Part shown: positions 60,514 through 64,000 of the stretch, piece by piece | How the letters are laid out: the number at the start of each line of letters is the position of its first letter | Numbering within the stretch: the first letter of the stretch is position 1 | Assembly: GCA_028716845.1 (NCBI GenBank) | Contig: JAQUPF010000011.1 | Location: 22,487-86,486, forward strand | Reading direction: 5' to 3' | Source: a bacterium | GTDB lineage: Bacteria; Auribacterota; Tritonobacteria; UBA1439 | Length of the DNA: 64,000 nucleotides | The notes under the pieces: generated by a model | What the model was told of the DNA's origin: nothing | The model's input: only the letters and a program-made list of their open reading frames with translations | Databases searched by the model: none | Translations under genes and position numbers: made by a program

Positions 60514-62052
60514 TCACGACACTTCCTTTCGCCGGTACTTGGTGCCGCGGCCAGTGCCCGTCTGCTTGAGGATGCCCTCCTCGACCATGCGGCTCAGTGT
60601 GCGCCAGGCCGTATCGCGGGCAATGCCGAGCTTCTGCACACAGCTTGCCGTGGTGGCGTGGCCGACTTCGTCGACAATGGCGAGGATGGCGGCGGCGATG
60701 TCCTCGGGGGACGCGGTGTCCGCCGACGGCATCACTTCCTCGCCGGTGGCATGGGGGGACGTTCCCGCCGCCGCGGCGGCCTCGAGTTCGACGATTACGC
60801 CGCCGTGCTCTGCCGTAAAGCGGGGCGGCGGGTGCCCGGCCAGTTCCATGACCCGCTTCATCCGGCGGATGCCGCTGCCGCGCTCATCCATGAGCCCCAG
60901 CCAGGTCAGGCCCTGGACGATCAGCGGGTTGCGGGCGCGGGATGGCGCCTGGCCGGAGGCCAGAATCTCGACGGACTGGCCCCCAGGTGGCAGCCCCGGA
61001 CTGCTCACCCGGACGCGCGAGGCGAAGACCTCGACGCCAACCTTGGCCCCCGCCTCGGCGTAGTCGCGGTGGGCGACGGCGTTGACCGCGGCTTCGCGCA
61101 GCGCCTCGGCCGGGTATGGTTCTGCGGGTTGGCGTTTGAGTCCCTTGACGACCAGCGGGCGGGCGGAGTTGCGCCGGACAAAGGCTACGGCCTGTTCCAC
61201 CGCCTCGGGCAGGCAGACGTCGAGGAGCGGGGCGTCGAGGGGCTCGCCTTCCTTCGCGTCGCCTGCATAGGCCTCAAGTTGGAGGCGGGCCTGGGTCAAC
61301 TCCGGCGCGCGGGCCGGCCGCTTCGCCAACAACAGGGCGCCCGCGATGGTCGGACGGTGCCTGGCCGCCGTCCCGTCCCACCACAGATAGCCGCGCGACA
61401 GCAGGAGCCGGATCACGTCTTCGTCTGACCATCGCGCCGGGTCGGTCTCTTCCGCCTCGGCCATCATCTGCCGGGCCATGTTCAACCTGAGATCGTCAAC
61501 AGACAGTCCGGCAATCGGCCGACGCTCGAAATCGGAGGCCACCCGCCGGTCCTGCAAAGCCTCCGCGTCCTGCCCCGGCATTGGGGCAATGTCGTATGTG
61601 CTCCGGATATGCTCCTTGAGCCGGTCCCGCACCTTCTCGAGCAGTTTCTCGGTGTTCCCGAACCGGCTGTAGGTATGATGACCGGCCTTGATCTCGGCCA
61701 GGAACGCGCTTGTCCGGTCCTCGCGCGGTTCGGATCGCTCTCCCCTCACGCATACGAGCGTCGGCATCTTTAGTGCCTGGGCGAGCCGGTATTCCTGATG
61801 GGTGGCGGAGAGGTCATCGTCGAGAATCTCTCCGTAATCCCGCCAGATGATCAGCAGGTAGATGTGACAGGTGCGAAGCAGGTCGAGATAGACCTTGGGG
61901 TTTGGCTGCAATGGGGCGGGGTATTCCTCAAAGATGCGGGGAACGGTGCAGGAGCGCAGGAACTCGTCCGTGGCCAACAGGCTGCCGACGGCCTGGCGCT
62001 CCGCGCGCAGTTCCTTCTGAACCGAACTGACGAATACCTTCAATCGGATCAC
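60514..62052 (-). CDS. DUF4062 - HATPase_c_4-type ATP-binding - winged-helix protein
   Basis: 512 residues. Residues ~1-145 are DUF4062: KVFVSSVQKELRAERQAV, PRIFEEYPAPLQPNPKVYLD and YLLIIWRDYGE. Residues ~190-420 resemble the RecG-like/AlbA-associated ATP-binding proteins, with EALREAAVNAVAHRDYAEA as the ATP-binding N-box and DERGSGIRRMKRVMELAG. The C-terminus (~445-512) is a winged helix (ATTASCVQKLGIARDTAWRT). DUF4062 is a Rossmann-like domain with TIR-like features and is found in proteins suspected in phage defence and signalling. Base composition is less GC-rich than the core genome. No partner gene is next to it, and its function is unknown. Confidence 0.85.
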   Translation of the reverse strand: MIRLKVFVSSVQKELRAERQAVGSLLATDEFLRSCTVPRIFEEYPAPLQPNPKVYLDLLRTCHIYLLIIWRDYGEILDDDLSATHQEYRLAQALKMPTLVCVRGERSEPREDRTSAFLAEIKAGHHTYSRFGNTEKLLEKVRDRLKEHIRSTYDIAPMPGQDAEALQDRRVASDFERRPIAGLSVDDLRLNMARQMMAEAEETDPARWSDEDVIRLLLSRGYLWWDGTAARHRPTIAGALLLAKRPARAPELTQARLQLEAYAGDAKEGEPLDAPLLDVCLPEAVEQAVAFVRRNSARPLVVKGLKRQPAEPYPAEALREAAVNAVAHRDYAEAGAKVGVEVFASRVRVSSPGLPPGGQSVEILASGQAPSRARNPLIVQGLTWLGLMDERGSGIRRMKRVMELAGHPPPRFTAEHGGVIVELEAAAAAGTSPHATGEEVMPSADTASPEDIAAAILAIVDEVGHATTASCVQKLGIARDTAWRTLSRMVEEGILKQTGTGRGTKYRRKEVS

Positions 62053-62304
62053 GGTTGAGCCCTCATCATCTCCAAAGAACCATCGCGCTCATGACGGGAT
62101 TATGGAAGAAGCACATATTCCCCGGTAGTCGCATTGCGCACATCACTTTGGCACGGGGCCGGGTGATGATTTGATCCTTGATCTTAGCGGGCGCTCTATC
62201 TGTTCGAATCAGGCAAACCTCGACTATTGACTCAATCTGCTCAGGATCTACTTCGTTCGCCTGGATAATCTCCCGTCCTTCGCCGGCCGTTCCTTCATCC
62301 TCCT
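62053..62304. other. Non-coding stretch upstream of the DUF4062 gene
   Basis: A minus-strand frame is open here (…ANEVDPEQIESIVEVCLIRT…) but has no usable start codon and no recognisable domain. It may be a gene fragment. Any promoter of the DUF4062 gene should be in this stretch, but none stands out. Confidence 0.5.
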
Positions 62305-62354
62305 GCGCGCGACAGCACCACCTCTGTATATAGTAGAGGTCTGACCCCGATGGT
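62305..62354. repeat. 50-bp direct repeat, right copy
   Basis: Ninety percent identical to 60363-60412. The transposase homology begins directly at its right edge (about 62357). Confidence 0.85.
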
Positions 62355-62356
62355 TC

Positions 62357-63064
62357 TTGTATTTCGGGGTGCGTTTGACAGATGACCGTCCCTGTATGTT
62401 GGTGATCATGGGAGCCTTGGAAGACGGCACGAAGGAGCTGGTAGCGATTCATGACGGTGAGCGGGAGAGCACGCTTTCATGGAGGGAGGTGTTGCGGGAT
62501 CTGAAACGGCGGGGCATGACGAGCGTGCCGGAACTCTCGGTGGGTGACGGTGCGCTGGGGTATTGGGCGGCGCTTGCGGAAGAGTTCCCGGGGACTCGGG
62601 AACAGCGGTGCCGGGTGCACAAAACGGCCAACGTGTTGGACAAGCTTCCGAAGAAAGTGCAGCCCGATGCGAAGCGGTTGATTCATGAGATGTACATGGC
62701 GGAGACGAAGAAAGATGCCCTGGAAGCGTACGATGAGTTCCTCGTGCGGTACCGGGTGAAGTATCCGCGTGCGTGCGAGTGTCTGGAGAAGGACAGGGAG
62801 GTGTTGTTCACGTTCTACGATTTCCCCGCGGAGCATTGGATCCACATCAGGACGACAAACCCGATTGAGTCGACATTTGCGACCGTCCGGCATCGTCAGC
62901 GCCAGACCAAGGGGTGCGGGTCTCGTCTGGCAACGCTTGCGATGGTGTTCAAACTGGGACTCGAGGCGGAGAAACGGTGGCACAGAATCAGAGGCTGTGT
63001 CTTACTGCCGAAGGTGATCGCGGGGGTGAAATTCGTGGACGGTATCGAGGAGCAGGCGGCCTGA
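62357..63064 (+). pseudogene. IS256-family (mutator) transposase, 5'-truncated
   Basis: About 235 residues starting at LYFGVRLTDDRPCMLVIMGA, which corresponds to just after the first catalytic Asp of the Transposase_mut DDE domain. The N-terminal ~160 residues and the D before YFxVR are missing. The remainder is intact: GDGALGYWAALAEEFPGTRE (second Asp), CRVHKTANVLDKLPKKVQP, TNPIESTFATVRHRQRQTKG (Glu region) and the normal C-terminus. Without the N-terminal DNA-binding domain and the first Asp it cannot be active. An ATG at position 62390 is not functional evidence. Confidence 0.88.
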
Positions 63065-63122
63065 TGAAACAGGGAGGGAGGATACGCTCTTTATTCCCAT
63101 ACACAACATTTGACTATAGCCC
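62357..63122 (+). mobile_element. Truncated IS256-family insertion sequence, right end kept
   Basis: After the stop, CATACACAACATTTGACTAT (around 63098-63118) matches the typical right terminal repeat of IS256-like elements, so the right end is near 63121. The left end is replaced by the 50-bp repeat at 62305-62354. Confidence 0.75.
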
Positions 63123-63434
63123 TCTCGATGGTCGTATAAACCCTTTTACCCACACGAAATGGAATAGAACCCAATTACAACATTCATCTTCTCATGGCAT
63201 GAATAATATCCGGCTGCAATCAGCAATCCGCGATGGTCCGCGAAAATCCGCGGCAGAAACATTACTCCAAGTTCGTCGCGCGTACATCGTACTTTGTCAT
63301 GCTCAGATCCGTAATGCGATACAAGGGTCATCAGGGGCATAACATCGCGTGCTTTTTCGCGCGCCTACCAGAATCGTCTTCTCAGGTAGTCATTCGGCAT
63401 GGAGATTCTGCAAGATCTTCTTTGCCAGTGGATC
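63065..63434. other. IS right end, then non-coding DNA with a short ATCCGCG repeat
   Basis: IS right end to ~63121. A single ATCCGCG cluster at 63220-63256. No gene supported to 63390; 63390-63434 is the 3' remainder of hicA beyond its premature stop. Confidence 0.6.
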
Positions 63435-63569
63435 TTATATTTCGACGTGTCTGGGAACAGCTTCCATTGCACCATTTTTCGGATTGGTCCAGAGCGAGTG
63501 TGATTTCCCCTCTCGCTTTAGGTAACAACCGGCAATTCTCAATCTCCGTTCCAGGTCCCGGCGCTTCAT
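63390..63569 (-). pseudogene. hicA: HicA toxin with premature stop codon
   Basis: The ATG at 63569 overlaps the hicB stop (ATGA). The frame reads MKRRDLERRLRIAGCYLKRE, then GKSHSLWTNPKNG (catalytic His24) and VPRHVEI, and stops at TAA (63435-63437) after 44 residues. The same frame then continues DPLAKKILQNLHAE to a TGA at 63390-63392. HicA proteins end ...PRHxEIxxxLAxxIxKxLxI, so one codon (Lys or similar) has become TAA. The full form would be 59 residues. The catalytic His and core are kept, so the truncated form might fold poorly; toxin activity is doubtful. Confidence 0.85.
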
Positions 63570-63784
63570 CCGATGAAAACCTTCTCTTGTATCGCGTCGT
63601 CGGGCAAGCCGCGGAGCATATCCGCCCTGCGCTCTTCAAGAATCAGTTCAATGGCCTCTCGCAGATTATTCTTGGCCTCTTCTATCGTCTCCCCCTGCCC
63701 GTTCGCTCCGGGAACCTCGGGGCACATTGCCCAATACCCGCCCTCCGGTGCGGCTTCAATGATTGCGGTAAATTCCGCTTTCAT
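63566..63784 (-). CDS. hicB: HicB family antitoxin
   Basis: 72 residues with GGAGG upstream (start 63784). TAIIEAAPEGGYWAMCPEVP and GANGQGETIEEAKNNLREAI match the HicB partial RNase-H-like fold. This short form lacks the usual C-terminal DNA-binding domain. It precedes hicA, and the two are translationally coupled. Confidence 0.9.
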   Translation of the reverse strand: MKAEFTAIIEAAPEGGYWAMCPEVPGANGQGETIEEAKNNLREAIELILEERRADMLRGLPDDAIQEKVFIG

Positions 63785-63866
63785 AGCAAATACCTCCTCT
63801 CCTTCGGCGACCGAATGATTTCCTGTATCACAATTGGCTTCTGCAAACGTATGTTACAACAAAGAT

Positions 63867-63898
63867 ATTATATGAGTCTTGTCCAAAATAGGAGTCAA
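63867..63898 (-). promoter_or_regulatory. Possible promoter of hicBA
   Basis: Minus-strand TTGACT (63893-63898) and TATAAT (63867-63872) but with a 20-bp spacer, longer than optimal. About 80 bases before hicB. Confidence 0.35.
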
Positions 63899-63904
63899 AT
63901 AGCC

Positions 63905-64000
63905 TGAGACAAAAGACCTCCATGATGCGGTAAGATGGAGTGGTCAGAACACCATCGGAGCGGTGCACGAGCACCGCAACACCACATCAAGGAGGCGTCA
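63905..64000 (+). other. Leader region of a gene beyond the window edge
   Basis: AAGGAGG at 63990-63996 is a strong ribosome-binding site about 4 bases before the window end, so a plus-strand gene probably starts just outside. No coding sequence is visible inside the window. Confidence 0.4.

Noticed and set aside
62066..62452. Minus-strand open frame of ~128 codons
   Set aside because: Its first part is antisense to the transposase and crosses the 50-bp repeat; the rest has no start codon or recognisable domain. Left as unassigned.
63233..63907. Plus-strand open frame over the hicBA region
   Set aside because: Opposite to the recognisable HicB and HicA; no ribosome-binding site or family resemblance.

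Overview
The window looks like part of a high-GC chromosome from a Gram-negative, probably uncultivated bacterium. It encodes an LptD-type outer-membrane LPS assembly protein, an O-antigen ligase, a heme-binding succinate dehydrogenase, and lysine synthesis through LL-diaminopimelate aminotransferase (DapL). DapL is frequent in PVC-type and deep-branching candidate phyla such as Omnitrophota/Auribacterota-like lineages. That placement is a guess from gene content, not from a marker tree. The first 59 kb is uniformly very GC-rich, so long antisense open frames are everywhere. The last 4 kb is visibly less GC-rich and holds mobile or accessory DNA.

Nearly everything from 1.3 to 59.8 kb is on the minus strand, in six apparent transcription units. 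Read in the direction of transcription they are: (1) rplM-rpsI (59.8-58.9 kb). (2) A very long biosynthetic operon, argC-argJ-argB-argD-argG-argH-lysA-dapF-dapA-dapB-dapL-folK-panB-panC-nadA-oppF-oppA (58.6-40.7 kb), driven by a near-consensus promoter. (3) oppB plus a ROK sugar kinase. (4) lptD, UDP-glucose dehydrogenase, a sugar-nucleotide epimerase, a DegT aminotransferase and a family 4 uracil-DNA glycosylase. (5) priA-sdhC-sdhD-sdhA-sdhB, a citrate/homocitrate synthase-like enzyme fused to a Cache-type sensor domain, plsC, a HEAT-repeat membrane protein, a HAD phosphatase, and two small membrane proteins. (6) After a tRNA-Val locus, nine consecutive large polytopic membrane proteins (GT-C glycosyltransferase types, two YfhO-like proteins, one O-antigen ligase, several with TPR tails). 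A tenth related protein enters the window from the left on the plus strand and converges on them.

Functionally, the window joins amino-acid and cofactor synthesis (arginine without argF, complete DAP-to-lysine, pantothenate, NAD, folate) with envelope assembly (nucleotide sugars, LptD, lipid and glycan transfer) and central metabolism (succinate oxidation, probable citrate synthesis). A dispersed family of ATCCGCGG-rich repeats sits in all four large gaps between units 1 to 5, and I found none inside a unit.

The right end (59.8-64 kb) contains a VapC-like PIN remnant, a DUF4062-ATPase-winged-helix gene bracketed by 50-bp direct repeats, a 5'-truncated IS256-family transposase, and a hicBA toxin-antitoxin pair whose toxin has a premature stop. 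The most interesting points are the synthase-Cache fusion, the repeat-bracketed DUF4062 cassette, the boundary repeats, and a tRNA-Val with C at position 33 beside a partial tandem copy of itself.
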